Assembly: GCF_037335815.1 (NCBI RefSeq)
Contig: NZ_CP147841.1
Coordinates: forward strand, 4,216,001-4,280,000
Direction of reading: 5' to 3'
From: Salinirubellus litoreus
GTDB lineage: Archaea > Halobacteriota > Halobacteria > Halobacteriales > Haloarculaceae
Length of the DNA: 64,000 nucleotides
The notes under the pieces were generated by a model. It did not search any database. It saw nothing but the letters and a program-made list of their open reading frames with translations, and was not told where the DNA came from. The translations under genes and the position numbers were made by a program. Positions 26,200-37,900 of the stretch are shown piece after piece; within the stretch, counting starts at the first letter, position 1; every line of letters starts with the position of its first letter.

Positions 26200-26311
26200 A
26201 TATAGTAGTCAGCAGAAATTTTCACAGGTCACGAGGTCAGCGGGCCGGTTTACGGCACGAATCGCCCCGTCTGACCACACAGTGAACAACGACGTCTGGT
26301 GACTACTATAT
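26200..26311. repeat. MITE-like element, 112 bp with 17-bp terminal inverted repeats
   Basis: ATATAGTAGTCAGCAGA at the left end (26200-26216) and, inverted, ATATAGTAGTCACCAGA at the right end (26311 back to 26295): 17 bp with one mismatch and 12 bp perfect. If the outer TA is a target duplication, the element starts TAGTAGTCA, as in TA-targeting IS630/Tc1-type elements. It has no coding capacity. It abuts the transposase stump on its left. Confidence 0.65.
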
Positions 26312-26511
26312 CTCGCCGGCCACCAGGTCAAGGTAACAGGGGAAAACCGACACCCGAACTGGAAAACCTGCTCGATTGGCGCTGCAGCCTCAATTTGTGC
26401 TTGAGCATGGGCATACATGTCCACCCCCTTACCTAACCGAACAACGCACTCGCCGTCAGCTCGGCCTGCTCCGCCCGTAGAAAAATTGTCGACCGACTTG
26501 TTGACGAGGCG

Positions 26512-26880
26512 CTACATCCTGACAATCCGTTCACCGATCGGCTCTAGGTTCTCCTCGAACTCGTGGACAGTGGTGTTATCGGAAAAGAATCGCATAAACC
26601 GAGCGGTCTCCCTGCCGGTATTGCGGAAGCCGTGCGGTTCCATAGCCGAAATCGCGCCATCTCGCCTGCGGTGAGTTCGCCGGTCGCGTCCCCAACCCAG
26701 GCCCTATCCTGTCAATTTTAGATTATATATGAGTTCTTCTGCGCTGTCGGTGTGTGGGTTCCCAGTTCCTTTCCCGGAGCGATCTCGGCGTAGACGACAC
26801 TGTGTCCGCCCGCTAGTTCTAGTCCAGTTGTCACCGTAAACGCCGGTTTGAACGGGGCGTTGACGCCTAACTCCGTATCC
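26512..26880 (-). pseudogene. Frameshifted cupin-domain protein
   Basis: The minus strand reads LAGGHSVVYAEIAPGKELGT, HT, then in a second frame GDATGELTAGEM and in a third AISAMEPHGFRNTGRETARF, MRFFSDNTTVHEFEENLEPI, GERIVRM and a stop at 26512. Together this is a single cupin beta-barrel with H-x-H, Glu and His positions, interrupted by at least two frameshifts. An intact cupin gene of different sequence follows upstream at 26985. Confidence 0.72.
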
Positions 26881-26984
26881 GAGTTCGCTTGCGTTAACTC
26901 GAGAAGTTAGAGGTCTTCGAACCGTATCGTTGTCAGACCCGTGTTTTCTTGGTCTGTTGCATTGGCTTCACTTTTCCCGAGAGT

Positions 26985-27377
26985 TTACGCGCTCTCTTCC
27001 ATTTTGTTCCGCATGTGATTGATGACTTCCCCGTGTTCGTGGTGAGGACTAAACATAACGACGTCGGTGTCCTCCTCGGCCCGGACAGTATGCCCCGGCG
27101 GCCAATAGTACATATCGCCGCTCTCGTCTACTTCTTCGCTGCCGTCGGTGTAGGTGACGGTCAGCTCGCCGCTTATCACGTATCCCCAGTGAGGCGACTG
27201 GCAGTGGTCGTTTTCCAGTCCCTGGAGGAGTGCTGTGATATCCGTGCCCTGCTTAAGTGAGAAATATTCTGCGGCGAGGTCTCCATAGCCGGATGCATCA
27301 CCGAAGTCCCCTTGGTGGCGAGCGACAGCGGGTAGGCTGTCGATCTCGGCTGGGATGTCTTCTTTAGCTACTTTCAT
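26985..27377 (-). CDS. Cupin-domain protein
   Basis: 130 residues with one cupin_2 barrel: CQSPHWGYVISGELTVTYTD (motif 1, His and Gly), then GDMYYWPPGHTVRAEEDTDV (motif 2) and a C-terminal HHEHGEVINHMRN. The metal site looks like a His/Glu-poor variant of the standard motif. N-terminal MKVAKEDIPAEIDSLPAVAR. Typically a small dioxygenase- or sensor-like protein; function unknown. Stand-alone. Confidence 0.85.
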   Translation of the reverse strand: MKVAKEDIPAEIDSLPAVARHQGDFGDASGYGDLAAEYFSLKQGTDITALLQGLENDHCQSPHWGYVISGELTVTYTDGSEEVDESGDMYYWPPGHTVRAEEDTDVVMFSPHHEHGEVINHMRNKMEESA

Positions 27378-27683
27378 TGGTTCACCTGTATCCGCAGCTA
27401 CGCGAGGGACCCATGTGAATTAATACCATTTTAACGCCAGGGTTATGTTACGAGGATCCGGGTGAACCACGACGGAGAGAAGAGATCGGGTGCTGTACGC
27501 GCCCTGTATTCAGCACGATCGCTGAAGACTATCACTGACCGAGGGCTTCAACAAGGCCGAACAGAACATTCTCGTAGCAGACGCATCTGCCAGATACGCG
27601 CCTTGTATCTGGCACAGCCGTTCTGGCAGGCGTGAGAGAGTACAGTTATCGAATGTACGGATCCGATTGCTAACCTCTATAGC
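27378..27683. other. Non-coding spacer with two related short repeats
   Basis: About 300 bp without a gene. Two similar stretches are visible: TACGCGCCCTGTATTCAGCA near 27498 and ATACGCGCCTTGTATCTGGC near 27596. The inverted form of the first (GTGCTGAATACACAGCGCC) also occurs near 20433. These could be ends of an insertion element; no transposase is readable here. Confidence 0.4.
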
Positions 27684-27962
27684 TCAGTTCGTGTCGACGC
27701 CCCTTCGGAAGACGGACGCGTGTTCGGGATCGAGTTGCTCGACGGCGAACGCGAACCACTGGTAGTCGAAGACCTCGTCGGGAGCTTCCGACCACACCGG
27801 TGAGGGGTGGACCTCGGGATCGTACTCTTCGATCCGCCATTCCAGGAGCGCGATCCAGGCCGTCTTCTCCTCGTGCGTGATCGGCGGTAACCCGTTCTCG
27901 AATACCGTCGCCGGATTCACCTCCTCGCCCACCGCTCCGTTTCGCCGATCCGGTCGGCTCAC
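27684..27962 (-). CDS. Small haloarchaeal protein, unknown
   Basis: 92 residues: ATVFENGLPPITHEEKTAWI, ALLEWRIEEYDPEVHPSPVW, and DYQWFAFAVEQLDPEHASVF. Acidic, soluble, rich in Trp for its size. I see no known domain. Start ATG 27962 (MSRPDRRNG). Codon use is haloarchaeal, supporting a real gene, but it sits among relics. Confidence 0.55.
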   Translation of the reverse strand: MSRPDRRNGAVGEEVNPATVFENGLPPITHEEKTAWIALLEWRIEEYDPEVHPSPVWSEAPDEVFDYQWFAFAVEQLDPEHASVFRRGVDTN

Positions 27963-29799
27963 GGCTCACCCCCGCCTGTCAGGGCGCTCCCGATCGAGTG
28001 GGACGTGTAGGGAACCCTTGATGATCCTTCGAGCTGCTCGGGGCGGAAGCACGGCATATCCGCTGGAGTTCGTCCAGCATAACAAACCGTGAGGATCGTT
28101 CCGTTTGTTTCACTCTGTTTCGTGTCAAAACAGATTGGGAGCGTCACTAAGTGGCGACTCCGGCGTATCGAGCGGGATGCGGGAGAACGGGACTCCACGG
28201 AATCGCCGCTCGGTGCCCCCGATGACCCTCCGGTTCTCGTCGATCCGTACACGGAGCAGTCCGATCCAGTCCCTCCACTCGGATGACGCTCTCTTCCCTG
28301 GAGGGACTCGACCACTAGAACGACGAGCGGAACGTGGCCGAGATCCCGACGAACTGGCCCTTAGGCTTCCCATACTCCCGGTAGTTCCCCTATATACTTG
28401 GGGTTCACACCCGCCTTCACCACCCGGGGCGCGGGATCAAATACTCCCCCTCGATCTCGGGCCCCACCTCTCCGTTATCCAGTCGCCGTGCAGCCCATTT
28501 CTGCTCCGCCGACACACACTCGGCGAAGCAACGTCGGTGTCACTCTGTAGTGTCGACCGCAGGCCGGTCTGCGCGGGAGCGGCTCTCCAGGTCGAGGGCG
28601 CAGCCTGGATCGGAACCCCACGCGAACGCGCGAGTCCAACCCTTTCACGACTGAGGCCGGCTGTTCGGCTCCTGCCACGCTTGGCTTCCACGTAAGGTCT
28701 TCCCGTCCGCTCGCACGGCTTGAACGTACGCGCACGCCGTGAGCCACCGCGAGCACCGTCGCCGCGCCGGCCCCCTCTCGGCCGACGACGCCAGCAACCG
28801 CCGGGCGAGGCCCGAGCTACCGGGGAGGACCGGCGAGACGGCAACTCGGCGTCGTCGACGGGCTATCCTGGGAACCAGGCACACGATTATGCGGGCGTGA
28901 GGTCTCGGAAGCACGGGATACCCCAACTAACGACGGTGGACGCACGCGATACGGACAGATGAAGGAGGCATCTGCCCGATGAGAGGGGCAGCGTGAACCG
29001 GTCCGCCCGATCGTGACAGCAGCGTCAGCCTCCTCTCCCCTTCGAGGCCGAGCGTGCCGACGCGATCGGGCCGATCAGGGTGTGCGAACCGGCTCTGAGG
29101 AGGCCCCCTCGGGACGAAGGACGGTGGAGTTGGTCATAATACGTTTGCATCGCACTCGAGCCTCATTATGAGGCGTCCGGGGGCTCTCCGAGAGTGAGGC
29201 GGTGTCGGAACGGCGGCCCGCCGAGCGTCGCGTATACGGCCATCTCGGCGTCTCGAGTTCCTCGTTCTCCTCCAGCTCGGTCTCGAGCTCCTCCCGGACG
29301 CGGTCGCGGTCCTCGCGGAGTGATTCGAACCGCTCTTCGCGCCGCTGGATCTGACGGTTTTGGTATTCGAAAGCGATAGATGAGCGAGGTAGAGCCGCAT
29401 ACCCACTTCGATCGTCGAATCAGGAGTCCGCTCTCGCTCCACAAACTCCAGATCGATCCAGTCACTACACCGGTTGAGGCGGTCGGCTTCGGGCATAGGG
29501 CACTCAGAGATCTACCGCCCATCCGTATCTTAACACGACCTGAACGGTGTGGGACCTGGATACCAGGTTCGGCCATAGCCCTTCCGACGCCAACAGCTTC
29601 GAGGCAGGTTCGAACCACGTATTCGCGATCGATCCGTTCCTCGACGGCTCGATCGAGAGAGCGCCGACGAACCAGCACCCGAACCCCCGGGAGTTCGACC
29701 GTGCCGGAATCGAAAAGGACCGAAGCGATCCGTTCGCAGCGTTCGGCGTCACGGAAATGATTGGAAGCTATCGAACGTCGTCCTTCGGCTCGACGGCCG
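27963..29799. other. 1.8 kb of relic DNA without a confident gene
   Basis: Open frames exist on both strands but are rich in Arg/Pro/Ser and switch frame freely. Two pieces look once-coding on the minus strand: a charged coiled coil at about 29255-29365 (REERFESLREDRDRVREELE, TELEENEELE), and a stretch at about 29530-29760 (SVLFDSGTVELPGVRVLV). Neither has a start and stop in one frame. A perfect inverted repeat, GCCTCAT-T-ATGAGGC, lies at 29160-29174. I cannot assign families. Confidence 0.45.
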
Positions 29800-31989
29800 T
29801 CAGATCGAGGGATCCTCGAGGACGTCGAACCGTAGCCCACTGGCGGCGTCTCCCCGGCCCGGACGCGCCCTCCGTCCGGCCCAGAGGTACCCCCTCCCGT
29901 CGGTCCATCGAGCGTACTGGTACCGCCGCTCGATCTCCCGGCCCCCGCCCGGTAGTTCCTCCTCGTGGAGTCGCAGGTCCGCTTGCCCCGGGGGAACGAG
30001 GAGTTTCCCGATCGGCCGCGGGAGGTGTTCGGGATCGAGCCCGAGCGTGCTCGCGTCGAGGAGGATGGATCTGACGAGCCGGTAGTCCTCACCGTCGGCC
30101 AGTTCCATCGTGAAGGGGAACCAGTAGTCGGGGACGTCGGTCGCGAGTCGCCAGTCCGGGTGGGTCGGGTCCGGCGTCCCGAAGAGGTGCTTCACGACGA
30201 CGCGGCCGTCCGCGTCCCGGACGGTCAGGGACGCCGTGTCCGGTCCGCTCCACACCGACGCCGAGCGGCCGGCCGAGCGGGCGTCCGGATCGTCGGCCGG
30301 CCCGGTGTAGAGCCGGAGCGTCCCGCCAGGGCCGAGTACGGTCGCCTCGAACGTGTACACGGGCTCGGGGGTAGCGCCCTGGCCGCTCGACTCGCGCTCC
30401 ACGACGAGCCCGGTGACGTCGAGGCGGTCGTCGCCCGCGTTGGAGAACTCGACGAACTCCGCCGCCGGATCGGCGTCGGGACGGACGGCCCGGACGGTGA
30501 GCCGGGGACGACGGAACTCGGTCCGGTCGACCGGCCGACCTGCCGGTCCCTCGGCGAGCTCCTCGATGCCGAAGGCGAGGTTCGCGAGTTCGTCGCGAGC
30601 CAGGACGACCCGTTCGGCGGGCTCGCCGTCGAGTGTCCCCGCGAGCGTCGGCGGGAGGAACAGCCCGGGTCTGCCGGGGAGGTCGAACCCGAACAGGTTC
30701 CACCCGTCGACGGGGGCGCTCGGCTCCGGCCCGGGAGCTCCGGATCTGGGGAACTCGACCGCCGGGACGGCATCCTCGGGGACGCCGAACGTATCCGTCA
30801 CCGTCAGCGAGGTGATCCGGTTCAGCGTCCCGACCTCGGTCTCGAGGGGGAACTGGAACCAGTCGTTCCCGAACCCGGCGGCGAACTCGACGAGGACCAG
30901 CTGTGGGAGGCCGTGACCGTCCACCGCGATGTCGTCCAGCGAGACGCCGGCATCCTCCAGTTCCCACCATCGAGTGCTCGGCATCCCGGGGAACTTCACC
31001 TGCGTCGGGACCGTCCGGACGGTCTCGGTGGTCGTCCGCTCGGCGGCTTCGGCGTCGTCGGATCCGGACGCAGCCGATCCCGAGCCCCCGTCCCCGAGTG
31101 TCGCACCCGGTACCACGGAGAAGGCGTCCCAGTCGAGGTGGCCACCCTCGTACTCGCGAGCCTCGAAGACGGTCTCCGAGTCGCCCGCCCCGGTCGACGC
31201 CCGGAACCGGTACTCCATCCGGTCGGGAACCCACGCGGATCCCGACTCGGACGTCGGTTCGGCGTACAGGGCGTGGTACCAGTCGACGTACCGGGCGACC
31301 GCTCGACGGAACTTCCCGTTCGCCGCCCCGCCGTCGGGGAGCGGAAGCGCCGACTCGTCGGTTACCTCCCAGTCCCCGCCGGGTGCGACCGTCCGCACGT
31401 CCCGGACCGACGCCTCGATGGCGTCGTAGACCGCCCGACCGTCGAGTACGCGGCCGCCGTCTCCCGTCTCACCCCCGCTCGTACCGGTCATCACCTCGAA
31501 GTACCGCCGGGAGCGGGCGTCCATGTGCGCCTCCGGTACGGCCAGTCGGAGGCGTTCCGGGAAGTCCGTCGCCGTGAGTTCCTTCGCCGGCCCGGGGTAG
31601 TCCCCGAGGGCGAGCAGACGCAGGAAGTGGAGTCCGGCCTCCGCGGCGAGGCGACCGTTCGGACGCCCGGCCTCGGCGAGGACGGGCTCCCGCTCGACGA
31701 GCGGTTCGAGCGGGCCGCCGTCGTAGTCGATGGCCGTCGATGTGGGAGTATCGGCGTCGTCGCCGAGCAGTTCGACCCCGGCGAGTTCGTCGCGGGTGAC
31801 CGTCACCTCGACGCCGATCGGGCTCCCGGCGTCCTCCCCCTGGAACTCGCGGAGCTGCCACTGCCGGCCCAGCATCCAGAGGGGGTCGTGTATCTCCGCC
31901 CGGAGTTCGCTCGCCGGCGATCCGTCCGTCCTCGTGAAGTCCTTCCTGGCACGCGGTTCGACCTGCCGCCAGTACGTGTTCGTCGTCAT
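29800..31989 (-). CDS. Large protein of unknown function with a lamin-tail-like domain
   Basis: 729 residues. The N-terminal part contains EIHDPLWMLGRQWQLREFQG followed by EDAGSP, a signature that recurs in a poorly characterised group of large bacterial and archaeal proteins. The middle carries a flexible Gly/Ser/Ala acidic patch (residues about 295-320). Residues about 505-600 resemble a lamin-tail domain (LTD): AAEFVEFSNAGDDRLDVTGL, YTFEATVLGPGGTLRLYTGP, SLTVRDADGRVV. No signal peptide or membrane helix is seen. The ATG at 31989 overlaps the stop of the giant gene upstream (ATGA), so the two are coupled and their products probably act together. LTDs occur in secreted or surface proteins and nucleases, but no catalytic motif is visible. 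Confidence 0.85.
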   Translation of the reverse strand: MTTNTYWRQVEPRARKDFTRTDGSPASELRAEIHDPLWMLGRQWQLREFQGEDAGSPIGVEVTVTRDELAGVELLGDDADTPTSTAIDYDGGPLEPLVEREPVLAEAGRPNGRLAAEAGLHFLRLLALGDYPGPAKELTATDFPERLRLAVPEAHMDARSRRYFEVMTGTSGGETGDGGRVLDGRAVYDAIEASVRDVRTVAPGGDWEVTDESALPLPDGGAANGKFRRAVARYVDWYHALYAEPTSESGSAWVPDRMEYRFRASTGAGDSETVFEAREYEGGHLDWDAFSVVPGATLGDGGSGSAASGSDDAEAAERTTTETVRTVPTQVKFPGMPSTRWWELEDAGVSLDDIAVDGHGLPQLVLVEFAAGFGNDWFQFPLETEVGTLNRITSLTVTDTFGVPEDAVPAVEFPRSGAPGPEPSAPVDGWNLFGFDLPGRPGLFLPPTLAGTLDGEPAERVVLARDELANLAFGIEELAEGPAGRPVDRTEFRRPRLTVRAVRPDADPAAEFVEFSNAGDDRLDVTGLVVERESSGQGATPEPVYTFEATVLGPGGTLRLYTGPADDPDARSAGRSASVWSGPDTASLTVRDADGRVVVKHLFGTPDPTHPDWRLATDVPDYWFPFTMELADGEDYRLVRSILLDASTLGLDPEHLPRPIGKLLVPPGQADLRLHEEELPGGGREIERRYQYARWTDGRGYLWAGRRARPGRGDAASGLRFDVLEDPSI

Positions 31990-34900
31990 TGATCGTCCTC
32001 TTCGTCCTCTTCGTCCTCTTCGTTCTCCCCCGGGTTGGGTTCGGCACTCGGCGCCGGGGTCGGCCGCGGCCACTCCCGGGGGTCAGCGTACGTCGGCGCA
32101 CGTCGCGTCTCCTCTGGACCGGAGCCGAACGGGAGGTAGAGCGCCGGCACCAGCCCCCCGCCGCTTCCCGACTCGCGGAGGTCGCCGACGTCGACCGCAC
32201 GGAGGGAGACGAACCGCCGGGTCTCGTCGATGACCGCACCGAGGTCGACCAGCGACCACTCGCCGTCCTCCGGCGGGACGGCGAGGAGTATCGACTGTGG
32301 GGGGCGTGCGCCCGGGTCGTCGTAGTTCAGCGCGACGCCGGTCGTCTCCGTCGCCGCCGGGACCGCCTCGACCCACTCGTCGACGAAGACGCCGGTGACC
32401 CTGCTCCCGGCGCCGAACGGATCGAGGTCCCCGTTCTCGTCGGGGTTCTCGGGTGTGGAGCCGAACTGCGCCAGGATCGACAGCGTTCCCGGTGTGGGCG
32501 TCACCCCCTCGACGCCCGCGCCGACCCAGGTGTCGTCCTCCCGGTGGGGCAGCTGGGCGACGCGGAGCCGGCGGTGGAGCCGCCCGGTCAGCGCCTCCGC
32601 GTAGGAGTACGCCTCGCGGAAGTCGGCCGGGCGCTCGCGCACCTGTGCGATCCGGTGGAGGAACGTCTCCGGGGCGAGTTCCGCCCCCTCCGGCAGCAGG
32701 CCCCGGTTCCGGAAACTCGCCCCGAGTTCTGGACCGTTCGTCGGGACGAACGACGGGAGCGCGACGAAGCTGTCGCCGAAGATCGCCTCGAGGCGGGCGA
32801 CGAGCGCCTCGACCCGCTCGGGGGAGGGGTTCGTGTCCATCGTCTCGAGCTGGTCGTCGAGTGCTACCAGTCCTTCCCGCCGCGCGGCGATGCGAGCCCG
32901 CACGGCGCGGGTCTGCTCGACGAGCGCCGACTCGTCCGACGGGTCGCCACCCGAGGGCGACTGTGGCGTGCTCCCGTAGACGCCGAACGCGGACGCCCGG
33001 ACGAGCCGGGTCCGGACCGTCTCGAGCATCCCCCGGCGGAACGCCTCGTCCGGCTGTACGCCGGTTCGTATCGCGCCGATCCGTCGGCGCTCCGTCCGGA
33101 ACACCTCGGTCCCGCTGGCGACGGCGTCGTTCCAGGTCGCCACGTAGCTCCCGGATCCGCCGCCACCGCCGGCAGACGACGCCCGGATAACGCCAGCCAG
33201 CGCACGTAGCTCGCTGGCGACCGCCTGTAGACGTTTACGTCGCTCCGCTTTCCCAACCGTAACCGTCCCCTCCGCCCCACCACCCGCACCGTCGTCCGCC
33301 GTCGCTCCTGCTTCCGGTGGGAATCCGGCCGGCTCGGGAGCGAAGAGCTCGTAGAGGACCGGTTGCGCGTCGAGTCCGTCCGCGAGTGCCAGCACTCGAT
33401 CGGCGAGCGCGTCGGTGTCGGTCACGAGTTCCGGGTGATAGAGCCACTTGAGGACGTCCCGCATCAGACCGTCGGGCCGATCGACCGTCTCGCCGAGATA
33501 CCGGACGAGCCACGCGGGGGCCTCGAGGAGGCGCTCGAGGTGCTCGGCGACCGATCCACCGATGCCCGAGACCGCCGCACCGGACGCCGGTGCGTACTCG
33601 AGCGGGGTCCCGGGGGTGACGACGTCGAGGAGCCCCGGGTCGTCGGCTACGCGGTGCAGTCGGGTCCTGAGCTTCCAGGCGTCCCCGGTCTGCCGGTACC
33701 ACGTCCGGAGGTCGTCGACGGCCGGTGAGTCGCCCGTGACGGTGAGGGCATCCCGGAGACCGACCCGCTCGACGGGGTCGACGGTCGCCTCGACCACCGA
33801 CTCGAGCCCCTCCACGTCGGTCGATTCGAGTCCGACGAGTGCCTCGACGGCGGTCCTGTCCGTCTCCGAGAAGGCGTTGTCCTCGGCGGTCATCCGGCCG
33901 AACTCGGCCCTGACCGTGGCCCAGTCGACCGCCGCGACGGCCTCCCCCAGGGCCGCGGCTGACCCGGACGCGTCCGTATCGAAGGCGTCGCCGTGCTTCG
34001 ACAGCCAGAGGAGCACGGAGAGCGGGCGGAGCGCGTCACCGAGGCGTTCGACGAGGTCCTCTCCCTCGGCGGTCGCATCGGCCGCTCCGACCCGACCGTG
34101 CCGGCTGTAGAGCACCTCGGGATCGCCCTTCAGTCGGGCTACGACGGTGAACCGGGCCCCGGGTTCGACGGTGCTGAAGTCGAACGTCGCGGAGAACTCG
34201 CCGTCGGCGTCGGCGGTGACCTGACCCTCGGGAGCGAGTTCGAACCAATCCGTCCCGGTCGTCCCCCAGACGGAGACGTCGATCGGTTTCTCGCTCACCA
34301 GTTGCCGGCGCAGCAGGTTGTAGTCCTCCGGGTCGAACACGGGATCGATGCCCCCGCCGGGGAGGACGACCCCGAAGTTGTTGGGCAGCCCGGGGTCCCT
34401 GATCCGTCCGGTTCCGGCCCCGCCAGTCCCGCCACCTCCGACGTTGATCCCCCCTCGGATACCACCGCTACCCGACGGATCACCCGGGCTACCGAGCCAC
34501 CCTCCCGCCAGCCCACCGATCCCGGATGGGCCACCCAGGCCGCCGAGAGCCCCCCCGACGCTTCCCGGGGTTCCGGATCCGGGGTCGTCGTCGGGGTCGG
34601 ACTCACCATCCGCCTCGTCGAGGACGGCGATCGGCTCCCCCAGTCTCCCGGTGATGATCTGTTCGGCTTCGGGGCGAACGACGGGGCCGTCGATCGGCTC
34701 CGGGTCGTCTCCCGTGAGCCGAATCGCGTCGGCCAGTGCACCGAACGCGCCGAACGGCTCCGCTCCCGAGTCGAGCTCCTCGAGGACCGACATCACCGCT
34801 TCGAGTGACGCCTCCTCGGCGAACGCCCTGGCGCTCGTGACTAGCAGATCGACCTGGGTCGTGAGGGGAACGGGGTCGGATTCGGACGTGAGGCCCAGAT

Positions 34901-37900
34901 CGAGCGAGCGAGCGTACGTTCCGATCCGGTCGGCGACGCTCGCCAGGTTCCGGTCGCGCCACCACTCGGCCATCACGGGCTGAGGGAGCATTTCGGCCCG
35001 TCCCGCCACGCGGAGGGGCCGGTCGACACCCCCGACGACGGTTCGCCACGCCGGCACCCGTTCGGACGACGGTTCCGGGGTCGGCTCGCCGGTGGCAGTC
35101 GACGGGTCCGTCTCCTCGACTGTCGTCTCGTCCGCCCCGGGGATCGGCGGATCGAGGAGTTCCAGTCTGTTCTCGAGAGCCTCGGCGACCTCAGCGAGGG
35201 AAGTGGACGCCTTGTCACCGCGCCTCTCGAGGTCCGCTATCGTTTCCTCGTCCCAGCCCGGTTCGCTCCCGTCGGAGGGGTGCGAGAGGTCGTCCGCGCG
35301 CAGGGGCCGGGACGCGAGCACGAGCGCCCGCAGGCTCCGGGCGTGTTCGAGGAGGTCGGCGACGCTCGCCGTCGCCGGCGGCGAGAACTTGCGGAGCGAG
35401 AGCGCCAGGGTCGCGTCCGACGGCACGCCGTCGGGGCGAGCCCGGACGAACCGATAGGTCAACCGCTGTTCGAGCTCGGCCTGTTCGGCCTCTCCGTCGC
35501 CGGAGAGCGCGAGGAAGTCGAGCGGGCAGAGACCGAGTTCGTCGAGCGTCATCGCGGTCTCCTGCGTCCGGTCGACCGCCGTCTCCGACCCCTCCGTCTC
35601 ACTCTCCTCGCCGGCCGGCGTCGTCTCCGTCCACCGGTACTCGACCCGACAGCCGACGCGGTCGAACGGGACGAGCAGGTCCTCGAGCCACGCGTTCAGC
35701 GCCGGCTCGGCGGCGGCTCGCGGTCGCACCTCGCCGTCCGTGCCCTCCGTACCGGCCTCGGTAGCGGGGTCAAGCACGACACACTGCCGGTGGCTGACGT
35801 TCGTCTCGGTCCGGGGGGTGTCGACCACCGTGGGCTCGGGGAACACCTCGCCACGCGCGAGCGCCGCGACCGAGCCGCCGGCCCGATCGAAGTTCCCCTG
35901 CCCCAGCTGGTGGACGCTCTCGGCCAGCAGGAGGTCACCCACCGCGTCGACCGAGTCGCGGAGCTCCGCGACGATACCGCTGATAGCCGTGAGCGCGGCC
36001 GTGTCGGGGGGCGTTACCCCGTCCGGGAGCGGGAGGAAGCGATAGCCCCCCTCCTGCTCGGGCCCCCTTCCGTTCCAGTCCGTCTCTTCCCAGTTTCGGA
36101 CGCTATCCCACGCACGAAGCAGACGGTACCCGTCGACGACGTCGCTCATCGCCGACTGCGCGGCACGCTCCTCGTACTGTGTTAGATTCGCCGGATCGTC
36201 CGGTAGGACAGCCCGCTCCACGGACGGGAACTTCACGCGGAACGCGTGTTTGTACTGCATGAGATCCACCGCACCTTCGCCGGTCGCTACCGTTCGCTCG
36301 TGGAGTCGGCGCTCGAAGCGGTAACCGAGCAACTCGCCGAGGGGCTGTCCCTGTCGGACCCCGTCGATGATCCGCCGCGCCCGCCGCACCCGCTCCGCCG
36401 AGAGGTCGATCGCCAGCGGAGCGCCGTCCCTCTCCGGATCCCGGGCCTCGAACGCGCTCCGAAGCAGTGCCGCCGTCGTCGCCTGCTGTGGCGACGGCGT
36501 GTGGACGAACTCCGGCGTCGTGGCCACGTTCCCGTCCTTCGGGACGTCCCGCGAGAGGTCCTCGACGAACCCGTACGCGCCGACGTACAGCCCGGGCGGA
36601 CCCGTCAGAATATCCAGCACCCCTGTATCGATCACGGCCGGGGTGTCGGAGGGCTCCCACCAGGCGGTCGCGTCGTCGAGGTCGACCGCCAGGGGTTCGT
36701 CGTTCCCGGTGAAGATGCTCCCACCGACGAGGATGTTTCCTCCGCCGGAAGTCGTGGAGCTGGACGGCTCCTCCTCACCCTCTTCCGCCGAGGCCGACGA
36801 CCCGTCGTCCGGGTCGCCCGCCCAGTTCGGCGGGGCCGACGGCTCCGGGAGCTGCTGTCCCTGCCACGCCCGCAGCTCGTCGAGCCGTCGCGTCGCGAGC
36901 GAGGTCCACCACGCGTCGAGACGGTGGCTCGACACGTCGAGCGTCTCGAGGAACAGGTCCTCAAGTTCCGAGGGCTCCTTCCCGGCGAGGTACTCCAGGC
37001 TGGCGACGAACTCGCTGAGCCGGGGGTCGATCGAGTGCTCGTCGTACGTGACGGCGGCCTTCCTGAGCGCCTCCGCGTACGTATCGCCACCGAGATCGGG
37101 GTGCGATCTCGTGAGCGACGATGGCGCGTCGCCGAACAGCTCGTCGTAGATCGACTTCGCACTCTCGTGGCGGGCTATCTCCGGGCCGGCCTGCGGGAGG
37201 TCGTCGTGTCGGATGCCGAGCCGGAGTCGGGCACAGAGGAACTCCCAGAGGAGACCGAACAGGAGGAACGACCGGAGCGCGCTCCACGGGAAGCCGAAGT
37301 CACCGTACTCCTCGTACAGTTCTATCCGATGGGCGAAATACTCGTCCAACCGGGCCCGCTGGTTCGTTTGCTCTTGGTTGCCCCGCACCGACCGCTCACT
37401 GACGAGGAGTCGCTGTCTGAGGAACTTCCAGAGACCGTTGTACTCCTCCCGCTGAGCGGGATCGACGAACGCTCGCAGAACCTTCTCTCGACGCTCCTCT
37501 TCGTCTTCACTCTCGAACTCCTCACGGACTACTCCGTTCGGAATATCCGGCACGTCGACGAGCGAGAAGAGCCGTTCGACACCGTTCGGTTCCTCGTCGA
37601 CGTCGCGGGCGAGCCCGACGAGGAGTTCCATGAAGCCTCCGACATCGTCGTCGACGAGGTCCGAGGGGTCGAGGATGCGCGTCCAGTCGTCCAGTACCCA
37701 CGAGACACCGAACATGTCGGTAATCGTATCCGGCGGCCGTGCCGTCAGGTCGGTCACCGCGGGGTCGATACCGAGTTCGTCGAACTCGTCCGGAAGCGAG
37801 CCGTCTTCCGCCCCCAGTTCGAAGATAGTGCTCAGTCGGATATCCCTAGACCGCCCGGTCCGAGCGAGGACCTCGAGGAGTGTCTGGGCGGTCAACGTAC

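Noticed and set aside
28105..28695. A 196-codon plus-strand frame
   Set aside because: Ser/Arg/Pro-rich, no start context, and overlapped by equally long frames on both strands. It looks like non-coding DNA.
29965..31992. A 675-codon plus-strand frame
   Set aside because: Antisense shadow of the 729-residue gene, with no family motif and the wrong amino-acid composition.
31990..32030. Trinucleotide-like run (GTCCTCTTC repeated)
   Set aside because: It encodes the Glu/Asp acidic tail of the giant protein, a normal haloarchaeal feature, rather than a separate repeat locus.
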